Source: an uncultured SAR86 cluster bacterium (GTDB lineage Bacteria; Pseudomonadota; Gammaproteobacteria; Magnimaribacterales; D2472). From it: 58,493 bases of DNA. Both the position numbers and the translations under genes were made by a program. Where the stretch lies: the NCBI GenBank assembly GCA_902635645.1, contig CACPON010000005.1:1-58493 (forward strand), read 5' to 3'. The notes under the pieces are model-generated. The model had not been told where the DNA came from. It did no database searches and saw only the letters and a program-made list of their open reading frames with translations. The number at the start of each line of letters is the position of its first letter. The stretch's first letter is position 1. Below, piece after piece: positions 51,155 through 58,493 of the stretch.

Positions 51155-51643
51155 ATGATAAATGAGCCAGGATATAGATTAAACGTTGGTCTGCTTGTTA
51201 TCAATAATAAAGGTGAATTATTGCTGTGTAAAAGAAAAAATATAAACAGCTGGCAATTTCCTCAAGGCGGTATAGATTTTGGTGAAAGTCCACTTAAAGC
51301 CGCTAAAAGAGAATTGTATGAAGAAGTTGGAATTAAAAAGGATGATGTAAAGTTAATATCTTCAACAAATGAATGGTTTAAATATGATGTACCTTATGAA
51401 AAAAGAAAAAACCATTTTTTAAAAAAAAGATTTAAAGGCCAAAAGCAAAAATGGTTTTTATTTAGAATAATGAACGATGTAAAAATTCATTTTGAAAATG
51501 ATCCCGATAATGAATTTATAGATTACAAATGGGTTCCTTATTGGTACCCTTTACATACCATTGTCGAATTTAAAAAAGAGGTATATCGCTCAGCTCTTAA
51601 TGCATTGAGAAATAATTTTTGTGAAGAAATAAATAATGATTGA
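51155..51643 (+). CDS. rppH: RNA pyrophosphohydrolase RppH
   Basis: RppH removes pyrophosphate from 5'-triphosphorylated mRNAs and so starts RNase E-dependent decay. The 162-residue protein starts Y-R-L-N-V-G-L-L-V-I-N and has a complete Nudix box, G-G-I-D-F-G-E-S-P-L-K-A-A-K-R-E-L-Y-E-E followed by V-G-I. Length is normal. It is the first gene of rppH-tauE-lgt-thyA-folA; ptsP, which follows rppH in E. coli and Pseudomonas, is absent. Confidence 0.94.
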   Translation: MINEPGYRLNVGLLVINNKGELLLCKRKNINSWQFPQGGIDFGESPLKAAKRELYEEVGIKKDDVKLISSTNEWFKYDVPYEKRKNHFLKKRFKGQKQKWFLFRIMNDVKIHFENDPDNEFIDYKWVPYWYPLHTIVEFKKEVYRSALNALRNNFCEEINND

Positions 51644-52427
51644 AGCACTAATATTATTTGCCACTTTAGGTATATTTGCAGGACTCATAGCAGGAATGTT
51701 TGGTGTTGGTGGTGGAATTATTACAGTGCCTGTTTTGGTTGCCTGCTTTATTCAATACGGTTTTGATGAAGCAATAATGATTCATATGGCTGTTGGTACT
51801 TCACTTGGCTGTATTGTATTTACTGGAATTTCTTCAGCATATGCTCACAGACAAAAGAATGCCATAAATTATAATTTTTTTAAGCCAATAGCTTTAGGAA
51901 TAGTTATTGGGGCATTTCTTGGCGCTTTATTTGCAGTCCAGCTTAATGGAAATATTCTTAAAATTATTATAGGTATCTTTGCTCTTTTTGTTGCAATTCA
52001 AATGGGCATCAATAGAGAGATAAAGTTCAAAGAAAGAGCTAAGCAAAATAAAGAGACCTACTTTGTTGGCACCGGTATTGGATTCACCTCATCTATTCTA
52101 GGTATAGGCGGAGGAATTTTTTCTGTGCCCTACTTAAAAGCTTCTGGATTAACTATGACATCAAGTATTGGAACTTCTGCTGCATGTGGAATTCCAATAG
52201 CCATCTTTGGTGCATTGGGTTATATAATTTCAGGCATTAATAATGAACTTCTACCGCCACTAACATTGGGTTACATATATTTGCCGGCCCTTCTAGGTAT
52301 CAGTTTAACTAGTATAATTGCAGCTAAATATGGGGCTCATATTGCTCATCACGTATCTGAAAAAATATTGAAGAGAATGATGGCAAGCATGATGTTGCTA
52401 ATATCTTTTTATATGGTTTTTTCATGA
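51636..52427 (+). CDS. TauE/SafE-family membrane transporter
   Basis: The 263-residue protein has about eight transmembrane helices and two family repeats, A-G-M-F-G-V-G-G-G-I-I-T-V-P-V-L near residue 20 and S-I-L-G-I-G-G-G-I-F-S-V-P-Y near residue 155. TauE/SafE proteins export sulfite, sulfoacetate or other organic anions; the substrate here is unknown. The start overlaps rppH by eight bases and the stop overlaps lgt as ATGA. A homologue occurs between ptsP and lgt in Pseudomonas. Confidence 0.9.
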   Translation: MIEALILFATLGIFAGLIAGMFGVGGGIITVPVLVACFIQYGFDEAIMIHMAVGTSLGCIVFTGISSAYAHRQKNAINYNFFKPIALGIVIGAFLGALFAVQLNGNILKIIIGIFALFVAIQMGINREIKFKERAKQNKETYFVGTGIGFTSSILGIGGGIFSVPYLKASGLTMTSSIGTSAACGIPIAIFGALGYIISGINNELLPPLTLGYIYLPALLGISLTSIIAAKYGAHIAHHVSEKILKRMMASMMLLISFYMVFS

Positions 52428-53221
52428 TTATAGAATTATCAGAATTTTTTAATAATCCTTCATTAATCGAAGTTGGTCCATTAAAAATACAATACTATGC
52501 TGTGACATGGTTACTATCTGCCGTCTTTATATATCTTTTTTTGAAATCGAATCAAATAATGATTGAGCTTGGATTAAATCATGAAAAAGTTAATGATTTG
52601 GTTTTTCTTTATGGTTTATTTATTGGTGCTATGTGTGGAGGCAGAATTGGGTACATGTTTTTTTATGGAACAGAGCAACTGATTAATAATCCGATATCCT
52701 TGTTTTATATTTGGCAAGGAGGCCTGAGTTTTCATGGAGGCTTAGCCGGGGTGGTTGTTAGTTTCTTAGTGTTTGCTATGAAAAATAATCTAAGCTTTTT
52801 AAGGCTCATGGATGGCGCGGCTCTATCAATGCCCATAGGTCTTGGTCTTGTAAGAATTGGCAATTTTCTAAATGGCGAATTGTATGGAAAAGAAACAAAT
52901 GGTGATTGGGGGTTTGTTTTTCCAACGGATCCATTCGGGCTCTTGCGACACCCGTCACAGTTGTATGAAAGTTTTGGAGAAGGCCTTGTATTGTTTTTTT
53001 TATTGTACTGGATAAACAAGGTTACTAAAATTCATGGAGTTGTTTGCTCAAGCTTTTTAATTTTTTATGGATTAATAAGATTTTCTATTGAATTCTTCAG
53101 ACAACCAGATTCTCATATCGGATACATCTTTTTAGACTCATTAAGTATGGGACAGATTCTTTGTGTTCCTATGATAGTAATTGGATTTATAATGTTATTT
53201 TATTCAAGGAAAAATGCATGA
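52424..53221 (+). CDS. lgt: Prolipoprotein diacylglyceryl transferase
   Basis: Lgt adds diacylglycerol from phosphatidylglycerol to the lipobox Cys of prolipoproteins. The 265-residue membrane protein has G-G-L-S-F-H-G-G-L, the signature R-I-G-N-F-L-N-G-E-L-Y-G and R-H-P-S-Q-L-Y-E, with a late R-F-S-I-E-F-F-R. It starts inside the tauE stop and its stop overlaps thyA as ATGA, the common lgt-thyA adjacency. Confidence 0.95.
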   Translation: MIIELSEFFNNPSLIEVGPLKIQYYAVTWLLSAVFIYLFLKSNQIMIELGLNHEKVNDLVFLYGLFIGAMCGGRIGYMFFYGTEQLINNPISLFYIWQGGLSFHGGLAGVVVSFLVFAMKNNLSFLRLMDGAALSMPIGLGLVRIGNFLNGELYGKETNGDWGFVFPTDPFGLLRHPSQLYESFGEGLVLFFLLYWINKVTKIHGVVCSSFLIFYGLIRFSIEFFRQPDSHIGYIFLDSLSMGQILCVPMIVIGFIMLFYSRKNA

Positions 53222-54081
53222 AGGCTTACTTAGATCTGCTGCAATATATTTTAGAGAATGGTGAAAAAAGAGATGATAGAACCAATACTGGAACTATTTC
53301 TTCTTTCGGCCATCAACTGTCATTTGATCTAGAGAAAGGTTTTCCTGCAGTAACAACAAAGTCTCTTGCTTGGAAAGGTGTAGTATCTGAGTTGATATGG
53401 TTTTTAGAAGGATCTAGCGATGAGAGAAGACTTGCTGAAATCAGATTTGGCAAGAATAGAGAAGAACTTACTGACTTAAATAAATATTCAACTATTTGGA
53501 CAGATAATGCTGATAATCAGGGTAAAGATTTAGGATATGAGAATAATGAATTAAAGAAGGAGCTTGGGCCAGTATATGGTGTCCAATGGAGAGATTGGGA
53601 CGGTATTGATCAGATTAAAGATTTAATGAATAACCTCGAGAATAATCCTGATAGCAGAAGACATATTTTATCAGCATGGAATGTTGGGAAAATTGATAAG
53701 ATGGCGTTGCCCCCATGTCATGTAATGTCGCAATTTTATATCAGCAATGGAACCATAAGCTGTCACATGTATCAGAGAAGTGCAGACATGTTTCTAGGTG
53801 TTCCATTTAATATAGCAAGTTACTCACTTTTATTAAGTATATTTGGAGAAATATTAAATCTTAGGCCCAAAAAATTTGTTCATTCATTTGGAGATGCTCA
53901 CATATATTTAAACTCTGTAAATCAAGTCAAAGAACAAATATCAAGGAAACCATTTGATGCACCCAAATTAATTATACCAACACTTAATTCACTCGAAGAT
54001 TTATCATCCTGTTCTATAGATGACTTTAAACTAGAGGGCTATAAGCATCATCCTGCTATAAAAGCAAAAATGGCTGTATAA
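53218..54081 (+). CDS. thyA: Thymidylate synthase ThyA
   Basis: ThyA methylates dUMP with methylene-tetrahydrofolate, giving dTMP and dihydrofolate. The 287-residue protein has the L-P-P-C-H-V-M-S-Q-F catalytic Cys, R-S-A-D-M-F-L-G-V-P-F-N, and H-I-Y-L-N-S-V-N-Q. I chose the ATG at 53218 (overlapping lgt as ATGA), because the conserved M-K-A-Y-L-D-L-L begins there; an ATG at 53161 would only add lgt-shadow residues. It has the 20-odd-residue insertion of the longer ThyA class. folA follows after two bases. Confidence 0.95.
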   Translation: MKAYLDLLQYILENGEKRDDRTNTGTISSFGHQLSFDLEKGFPAVTTKSLAWKGVVSELIWFLEGSSDERRLAEIRFGKNREELTDLNKYSTIWTDNADNQGKDLGYENNELKKELGPVYGVQWRDWDGIDQIKDLMNNLENNPDSRRHILSAWNVGKIDKMALPPCHVMSQFYISNGTISCHMYQRSADMFLGVPFNIASYSLLLSIFGEILNLRPKKFVHSFGDAHIYLNSVNQVKEQISRKPFDAPKLIIPTLNSLEDLSSCSIDDFKLEGYKHHPAIKAKMAV

Positions 54082-54083
54082 AA

Positions 54084-54590
54084 ATGAAAATTATTTCGCA
54101 TCTCGTTGCCGTATCAAATGACCTTGTAATTGGAGTGGATAATGATTTGCCATGGAATTTAAAAGATGACCTTGCCCATTTTAAAAAATATACGCTCAAT
54201 AAAATAATTATCATGGGAAGAAAGACATTTGAATCAATTGGGAGACCCCTTCCCAAAAGAATAAATTACGTTATATCTAGGACAGTAAAGGAAATAGAAG
54301 GTGCTCATGTATTTGATAATTTAGAAGATGCCATGTTGGCTGCAGAAAAATATAATCATGAAATGGGTGTAATTAATGAGATAGTAATTATTGGTGGTGG
54401 TTATTTGTTTAAAGAAACCTTACCTATTATGAATAAACTAGTTATTACAAAAGTAGACTGCAATGTTTTGGGAGATATTTACTATCCAAAGGTTGAAATG
54501 GAAAACTGGAAGCTAGTAAATTCTGAGGCATATACAAAAAACTCAGACAACGACTATGATTTTACGATAGAAGAATACGAAAAGTTATGA
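54084..54590 (+). CDS. folA: Dihydrofolate reductase FolA
   Basis: FolA regenerates tetrahydrofolate used up by ThyA, so the two adjacent genes form a metabolic unit. The 168-residue protein has V-I-G-V-D-N-D-L-P-W-N-L-K-D-D-L with the active-site Asp, I-M-G-R-K-T-F-E-S-I-G-R-P-L-P and I-G-G-G-Y-L-F. Length is normal. Its 3' end overlaps the convergent TPR gene by six bases. Confidence 0.95.
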   Translation: MKIISHLVAVSNDLVIGVDNDLPWNLKDDLAHFKKYTLNKIIIMGRKTFESIGRPLPKRINYVISRTVKEIEGAHVFDNLEDAMLAAEKYNHEMGVINEIVIIGGGYLFKETLPIMNKLVITKVDCNVLGDIYYPKVEMENWKLVNSEAYTKNSDNDYDFTIEEYEKL

Positions 54591-56030
54591 TTGGCTTTGA
54601 ATGTAGTCTCTTCTTAGAGCCAAATTCTTAACTCTAATTTCTTCATTTTCTGTATATTTAATCCAATTATTTGCTGTGGTTTTAACTTTCTTATCTTTAT
54701 CACGAGCAGCAGTCCTAAACTCCTTCTTTGCATCTTCAAATCTTTGCAATTCAAAGTATGCTTGACCAAGGGTTAGATGGACTTGAGAGATCTTATCGAT
54801 TTTGCCCTTCTTTAATCCTTTTTTTATAGAATCAACAGCTTGCTCTAATTTGTCCTCTGCAAGATATAAATTTCCTAGCAATACATAAGATTTTCCATCT
54901 TTTGATAATTGAGCAGCTTTCTCTAAAACCGGAATAGCTTTTTCTATCTCTTGAGCCATTCTCCATGAATCAGCTAGAAGTTTAAGATTTTTTTCGTTAT
55001 CTCTGACTACAGGACCAGTTTTCTCTACTTTAACCTCTTCTCCAGTTGTCTTGTCTTTTACTGTTTCTGTGTATGTAGTAATTTTCTTCTGTCCAGACAC
55101 TAACACTTGTGCAGCCCAATATGGATTCTGATTTAATAGTAACAATTGTGCTAGAGCAAGATATTCGGATTCTTTATCTAAGAAATCTTTTGCATGCGCA
55201 GCTTTAAGGGTAATCATATAGTCTTTCTCTCTTCCGAGTTGGCCATAAATTCCACCAAGCTGAACAAAATATATCTTTTTAGGATATAGATTGACCAAGA
55301 TTTCATATATATCTCGTTGTTGAAGTAGAGCCTTTTTTTCACCTATTTCTTTTTTTAGTTCACTAATACATGCAGCCAGTAGAACATACCAGTTTTCTTT
55401 AGGTTTATAGCCCTCTTCTTCTGACATTGATATAGCATTTTTCATTGAGGACATTGATTTTCTATAATTACCTTGTTGGAAATATGCTTGACCTAAGAGA
55501 TACCAAGATTGAGCTGTTACTGTTTCGACTTGATCCATCCATTGAAGAATTAACTCGATCCCTTTTGCATAGTTTTGTTTAACTAAATTTAATTGAGCTA
55601 AAGTTAAAAGAGCAGAATTTCTGATAGGCAGAGTTACTTCTGGCTCATTAATTACATTTTCATAAGCTTGCATTGCTTGTTCATATTTTTCATCGGAAAA
55701 ATAAACATAGCCCCAAGAATTCCACATAACAGAGCGGTCATAACTTTTAAGCTCGCTTTGATTGTTTCTTAATTCTGTAAGAATTTCTATAACTGTCTCC
55801 ATGTCTGGAGCAGGTTCACCTTTATCATCTACCACTTCAAGAGCTTCATAAACTTTAGCCATTTTTTTTGCAGTTTTACTCTGCAGCGCTCTTGCTTTTT
55901 TATATTTAGTTTGTGTTTTAGGTTTGTCGGCTGATTGAGCTTCTACATATGTGGCAGGATAGGAAAATGCAAATGCTAACAAGGCAAATATATATATTAT
56001 TTTTGATTTCTTAAAAAAATTATTCATCAT
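54585..56030 (-). CDS. Periplasmic TPR protein of the TonB2 system
   Basis: The 481-residue protein has a signal peptide (about 1-31) and a series of tetratricopeptide repeats, clearest at Y-E-Q-A-M-Q-A-Y-E-N-V-I-N (about 114-126), near S-W-Y-L-L-G-Q-A-Y-F-Q-Q-G-N-Y (about 176-190), Y-V-L-L-G-N-L-Y-L-A-E-D-K-L-E-Q-A, and H-L-T-L-G-Q-A-Y-F. A TPR gene of this kind ends the ttpC-exbB2-exbD2-tonB2 operons of Vibrio and Alteromonas. It overlaps tonB by 11 bases, so co-function with TonB is likely. Confidence 0.82.
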   Translation of the reverse strand: MMNNFFKKSKIIYIFALLAFAFSYPATYVEAQSADKPKTQTKYKKARALQSKTAKKMAKVYEALEVVDDKGEPAPDMETVIEILTELRNNQSELKSYDRSVMWNSWGYVYFSDEKYEQAMQAYENVINEPEVTLPIRNSALLTLAQLNLVKQNYAKGIELILQWMDQVETVTAQSWYLLGQAYFQQGNYRKSMSSMKNAISMSEEEGYKPKENWYVLLAACISELKKEIGEKKALLQQRDIYEILVNLYPKKIYFVQLGGIYGQLGREKDYMITLKAAHAKDFLDKESEYLALAQLLLLNQNPYWAAQVLVSGQKKITTYTETVKDKTTGEEVKVEKTGPVVRDNEKNLKLLADSWRMAQEIEKAIPVLEKAAQLSKDGKSYVLLGNLYLAEDKLEQAVDSIKKGLKKGKIDKISQVHLTLGQAYFELQRFEDAKKEFRTAARDKDKKVKTTANNWIKYTENEEIRVKNLALRRDYIQSQS

Positions 56031-56718
56031 CTGCCATTATAAATGTAAATCTATGAAAAACACCCTCAACAGGAGTTGCCTTTCCATCAACAATTTTAGG
56101 TTTATACTTTAATTTAAGAGCTGCTCTTGTGGAGGCGCTATTAAATAAAGTACATGGTCTCATTTCTTCTTGAGGTCCTTCAGGATCACCACAATATCCT
56201 TCAAGAGGCTTTGCATCTTCAACCGAACCTGATTCTGTTATGGTAAACGAAACTATAGCGTAGCCCTCCGTACCTCTTTCTTGAGCTCTTCTAGGATAAA
56301 TAGGTTGAACTTTAAATAATGGTATATATTCACCGTCTCTAAAGAAAGATCCACCAGCCTTAAAATTAGCTTTAGGTTTCGCAATTGAAACATCTATACC
56401 TGTAAGAGGCTGAAGATCAAGATCTGGTTGAGCAATATCCTCTGGCTGTTCGTCTGGTTGCTCAGGCTTTTCAACCTCAGTCATAAAAGTATCAATTTGT
56501 CTTTCAGGCATAACAACATCAGCCAGCTTTACTGATGTGTCCTCTTTCATGCCGCTATCTCCAAGAGAGATCAATATAACCATTACGAAAAATAAGGCCG
56601 TTGTTATAAGAACTGATAAACCAACACCAGCTACATATTTATTTGCATCAAATGCTTTATTATATAAAGCTTGAATAGGCTTTAATGCAGATTTTATAGC
56701 TGTTGTAACTTGATCCAT
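56020..56718 (-). CDS. tonB: TonB2-type energy transducer
   Basis: TonB passes proton-motive energy to outer-membrane receptors. The 232-residue protein has one membrane helix (about 33-52), a short acidic/Pro spacer (around residues 80-95) and a C-terminal TonB domain starting at P-I-Y-P-R-R-A-Q-E-R-G and going on to G-Y-A-I-V-S-F-T. The spacer lacks the long Pro-Glu/Pro-Lys repeats of E. coli TonB1, as in TonB2 proteins. It lies six bases after exbD. Confidence 0.9.
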   Translation of the reverse strand: MDQVTTAIKSALKPIQALYNKAFDANKYVAGVGLSVLITTALFFVMVILISLGDSGMKEDTSVKLADVVMPERQIDTFMTEVEKPEQPDEQPEDIAQPDLDLQPLTGIDVSIAKPKANFKAGGSFFRDGEYIPLFKVQPIYPRRAQERGTEGYAIVSFTITESGSVEDAKPLEGYCGDPEGPQEEMRPCTLFNSASTRAALKLKYKPKIVDGKATPVEGVFHRFTFIMADDE

Positions 56719-56724
56719 ATTAAA

Positions 56725-57135
56725 TTATTTTGGTTCAGACGCTAATGATATTGCACTCACTCCAGCTTCTCTTGCTCCATCCATAACTTGGATAATAGTA
56801 TCTGCCATTGCTTTTTCATCAGCCTGGATAACAACTGAGCCCTGTGGATTATCTGCCAATAATTTAACAACGTTTGCTTTTACTTGACGCACGTCAATTC
56901 TTCTGCCGTCCATCCATACTTCTCCAGTGGGACCAACAGCAATCAGAATAGCAGCATTTTCTTGAGTTTCAGCTGTATCAGAATCCGGTCTATTAATTTC
57001 AAGTCCAGGTTCTTTTATGAAATTGGCAGTCACAATGAAAAATATAAGCATGATGAAAACCACATCAAGCATAGGAGTTAAATTAATTTCATCATTTTCT
57101 TCTTGAACTGCGCTTGTTATTGCATTTCTTCTCAT
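56725..57135 (-). CDS. exbD: ExbD-type proton channel protein
   Basis: The 136-residue protein has a single N-terminal helix (about 17-40) with the essential Asp24 in L-T-P-M-L-D-V-V-F-I-M-L, then a periplasmic domain with a late I-Q-A-D-E-K-A motif. It forms the rotor-like channel with ExbB. It sits 12 bases after exbB and six before tonB in the five-gene run. Confidence 0.94.
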   Translation of the reverse strand: MRRNAITSAVQEENDEINLTPMLDVVFIMLIFFIVTANFIKEPGLEINRPDSDTAETQENAAILIAVGPTGEVWMDGRRIDVRQVKANVVKLLADNPQGSVVIQADEKAMADTIIQVMDGAREAGVSAISLASEPK

Positions 57136-57147
57136 AATAACCCTCTT

Positions 57148-57681
57148 CTAATCTATTTCTCGTTTAATAATATCGTTAAGCTCAGATTCATGTCTCTTGC
57201 TCGTACTTGTTAAATAAATAGCTGCAAATGAGCCAGATAAAGCAGTCACCATACCTGCCATAGTAGGTAATGTTGCCTTAGAAACTCCACCTGCCATAGC
57301 TCTAGCGTCGCCGCCACCATTGAACGCCATAACTTGGAATACCTCGATCATTCCAGTTACAGTTCCTAACAGGCCCAGTAATGGAGCCAGCACAATACAT
57401 GTTTGAATGATGCTTATGTTTTTATTTATTTCCATCTTGGCTTGAGACATCATCTTCTCTCTTATTTGAAGAGCATACCAAGATTTCTTATCTTTTCTAG
57501 AATTCCATTTTTTAGCCAGACCGGCAACATACTCTTGATGTGCATGAGAAAGGTACCATATTCTTTCAAAGATCATACCCCACATAAAAAACACAAGAAT
57601 TGCTATAAGCCAAAGCACATTTCCGCCTTGCTCCATAAAATCTCTTATGGACGACAAGGCTTCTGTGATTGCAAATAGCAT
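57148..57681 (-). CDS. exbB: ExbB2-type proton channel protein
   Basis: The 177-residue protein has three helices: about 20-36, a second near 93-115 with L-L-G-L-L-G-T-V-T-G-M-I, and a third around 140-160 with the T-L-P-T-M-A-G-M-V segment. This is the small ExbB of TonB2 systems; it lacks a long N-terminal extension. It forms the pentamer around ExbD. It begins ten bases after the larger ExbB gene and ends 12 before exbD. Confidence 0.92.
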   Translation of the reverse strand: MLFAITEALSSIRDFMEQGGNVLWLIAILVFFMWGMIFERIWYLSHAHQEYVAGLAKKWNSRKDKKSWYALQIREKMMSQAKMEINKNISIIQTCIVLAPLLGLLGTVTGMIEVFQVMAFNGGGDARAMAGGVSKATLPTMAGMVTALSGSFAAIYLTSTSKRHESELNDIIKREID

Positions 57682-57691
57682 TTACTATTAC

Positions 57692-58493
57692 CTACTTCTC
57701 AGCTTTTTCAGCAAGAATACCAGTGCTCTGTTCTTCAAGAATACTTATAATTCCTCTAGCTGAAGACTGTGTAAAGGAATGAAGCAAGCTTGTTGGAATA
57801 GCCACCAATAAACCTAATACAGTTGTAACAAGAGCTTGTGAAATACCACCAGCCATAAGCTTAGGATCTCCTGTTCCATACAAAGTAATCATTTGGAATG
57901 TTACAATCATACCTGTGACAGTTCCTAAAAGACCTGCTAAAGGTGCAATGACTGAAATAATCTTTATAAATCCAATACCTTGTTCAATTGCTGGTCTTTC
58001 TGCCATTATTGCTTCAGCAAGCTTTAACTCCAATGTATCAATATCTTTATCAAAGTTATCTTTACCAACTTTAAGGACTCTTCCTAATGGATTTGCTGAA
58101 TCAGCTGCATCTTGACCGGCCTGTTTTCTGACAGCGGTGCCAATCATGTACAGACTGTATAATTTATAGAAAGCAAACAGAACGGCAATGATACCAACAG
58201 CGATAATTGCGTAACCAACTTCCCTACCCTGTTGAGCTCTTTCCATTAAAGATGGGGTTTGAATTAGATTGGCTAGTAGGCTACCCCCAGTAGGGCCTGT
58301 TGGATCTACGCCAAACTTAACTTGGTCACCAGCTTCAGCATCACCTATTTTGCTTGCTGTTTTAGTGTATCTGCCTGCAGGCTGTCTAGGTAAAAAAGCA
58401 TACTGTCCTTTAGAGGTTGCATATTCTAGGTATTTACCATCACAAACAGCATTAAATAAGCCCACTCTAGTAACGTTACACTCAGAAGTTTCA
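57692..58493 (-). CDS. Long MotA/TolQ/ExbB-family protein (TtpC-like), 5' end outside window
   Basis: The visible 267 residues have an upstream non-membrane part (to about residue 95) followed by three helices and the ExbB core L-A-G-L-L-G-T-V-T-G-M-I-V-T-F-Q and G-G-I-S-Q-A-L-V-T-T. The frame stays open to base 58493, with two more cysteine-containing residue stretches beyond the GTG at 58465, so the true start is to the right. A long periplasmic domain plus ExbB core is what TtpC of Vibrio TonB2 systems looks like, and the following exbB-exbD-tonB-TPR order supports it. Confidence 0.85.
   Translation of the reverse strand, partial: ETSECNVTRVGLFNAVCDGKYLEYATSKGQYAFLPRQPAGRYTKTASKIGDAEAGDQVKFGVDPTGPTGGSLLANLIQTPSLMERAQQGREVGYAIIAVGIIAVLFAFYKLYSLYMIGTAVRKQAGQDAADSANPLGRVLKVGKDNFDKDIDTLELKLAEAIMAERPAIEQGIGFIKIISVIAPLAGLLGTVTGMIVTFQMITLYGTGDPKLMAGGISQALVTTVLGLLVAIPTSLLHSFTQSSARGIISILEEQSTGILAEKAEK

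Noticed and set aside
53161-53217. Upstream in-frame start for thyA
   Set aside because: Lies within lgt; ThyA homology starts at 53218 where an ATGA overlap exists.
1-58493. CRISPR array, insertion sequence, prophage or defence island
   Set aside because: No regularly spaced repeats, transposase, integrase, phage or nuclease-type defence genes were seen.

Overview
This AT-rich window is tightly packed with housekeeping genes and has no gene-free stretch above about 150 bases. Gene content and order are gammaproteobacterial: lptD-surA-pdxA-ksgA-apaH, gmk-rpoZ-spoT, rph-pyrE, rubredoxin/ubiC-ubiA, ntrB-ntrC, mutY-yggX, hspQ, rppH-tauE-lgt-thyA-folA, and a TonB2-type energiser. Short intergenic gaps, many 1-8 base start/stop overlaps, shortened versions of several enzymes and a K+-type proton/sodium pyrophosphatase suggest a streamlined marine bacterium. 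SAR86 is my best guess; this is inference from gene content, since no rRNA is present.

Layout. 1-120: two SDR dehydrogenase fragments on opposite strands meet head-on, which looks like a contig-end chimera or a breakpoint. 156-9800 (+): DsbA-like isomerase, then outer-membrane biogenesis (lptD, surA), pdxA, ksgA, apaH, cca, a pteridine-reductase-like SDR and an APH-fold kinase. 9793-12127 (-): PepSY protein, folK, folB, tsaD. 12188-14841 (+): rpsU, yqeY, rph, pyrE, ribE. 14821-24399 (-): pyrB, ridA, spoT, rpoZ, gmk, yicC, an epimerase-like protein, hppA, a dicarboxylate/amino-acid symporter and a 59-residue rubredoxin. 24463-27971 (+): ubiC, ubiA, a FemAB/GNAT-like protein, yqiB and yqiA.

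28003-33951: a nitrogen-regulation block with paired NtrC-like sites and a sigma-54 promoter in front of a eukaryotic-type glutamine synthetase (GSII), then ntrB and ntrC. A rhodanese, gpmA, mutY and yggX follow. 34068-39508: a dimethylglycine/sarcosine-dehydrogenase-like flavoprotein, tRNA-Phe(GAA), a cytochrome P450 and a serine hydrolase. 39511-44375: pssA, psd, malonyl-CoA decarboxylase, proline iminopeptidase, a shikimate-kinase-like protein and an NAD(P)-binding protein. 44372-46101 is the least explained part: three small membrane or secreted proteins, YbjQ and HspQ. 46103-51136: aspartate aminotransferase (type Ic), rmuC, a Fur-boxed Ftr1 iron permease, dadA and a HAD phosphatase. 51155-54590: rppH, tauE, lgt, thyA, folA. 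54585-58493 (-): TPR, tonB, exbD, exbB, and a longer ExbB whose start lies beyond the window.

The genes mostly serve envelope assembly, folate/one-carbon and nucleotide metabolism, nitrogen control and iron/TonB uptake. I found no clear new defence or mobile system, CRISPR array, IS or prophage. The most distinctive signals are the GSII-NtrBC locus with its cis-elements, a hairpin over the ntrB ribosome-binding site, an M-x-x-M repeat in LptD, the orphan small-protein cluster near 44.4-45.7 kb, and repeated 4-base tail-to-tail stop-codon overlaps.
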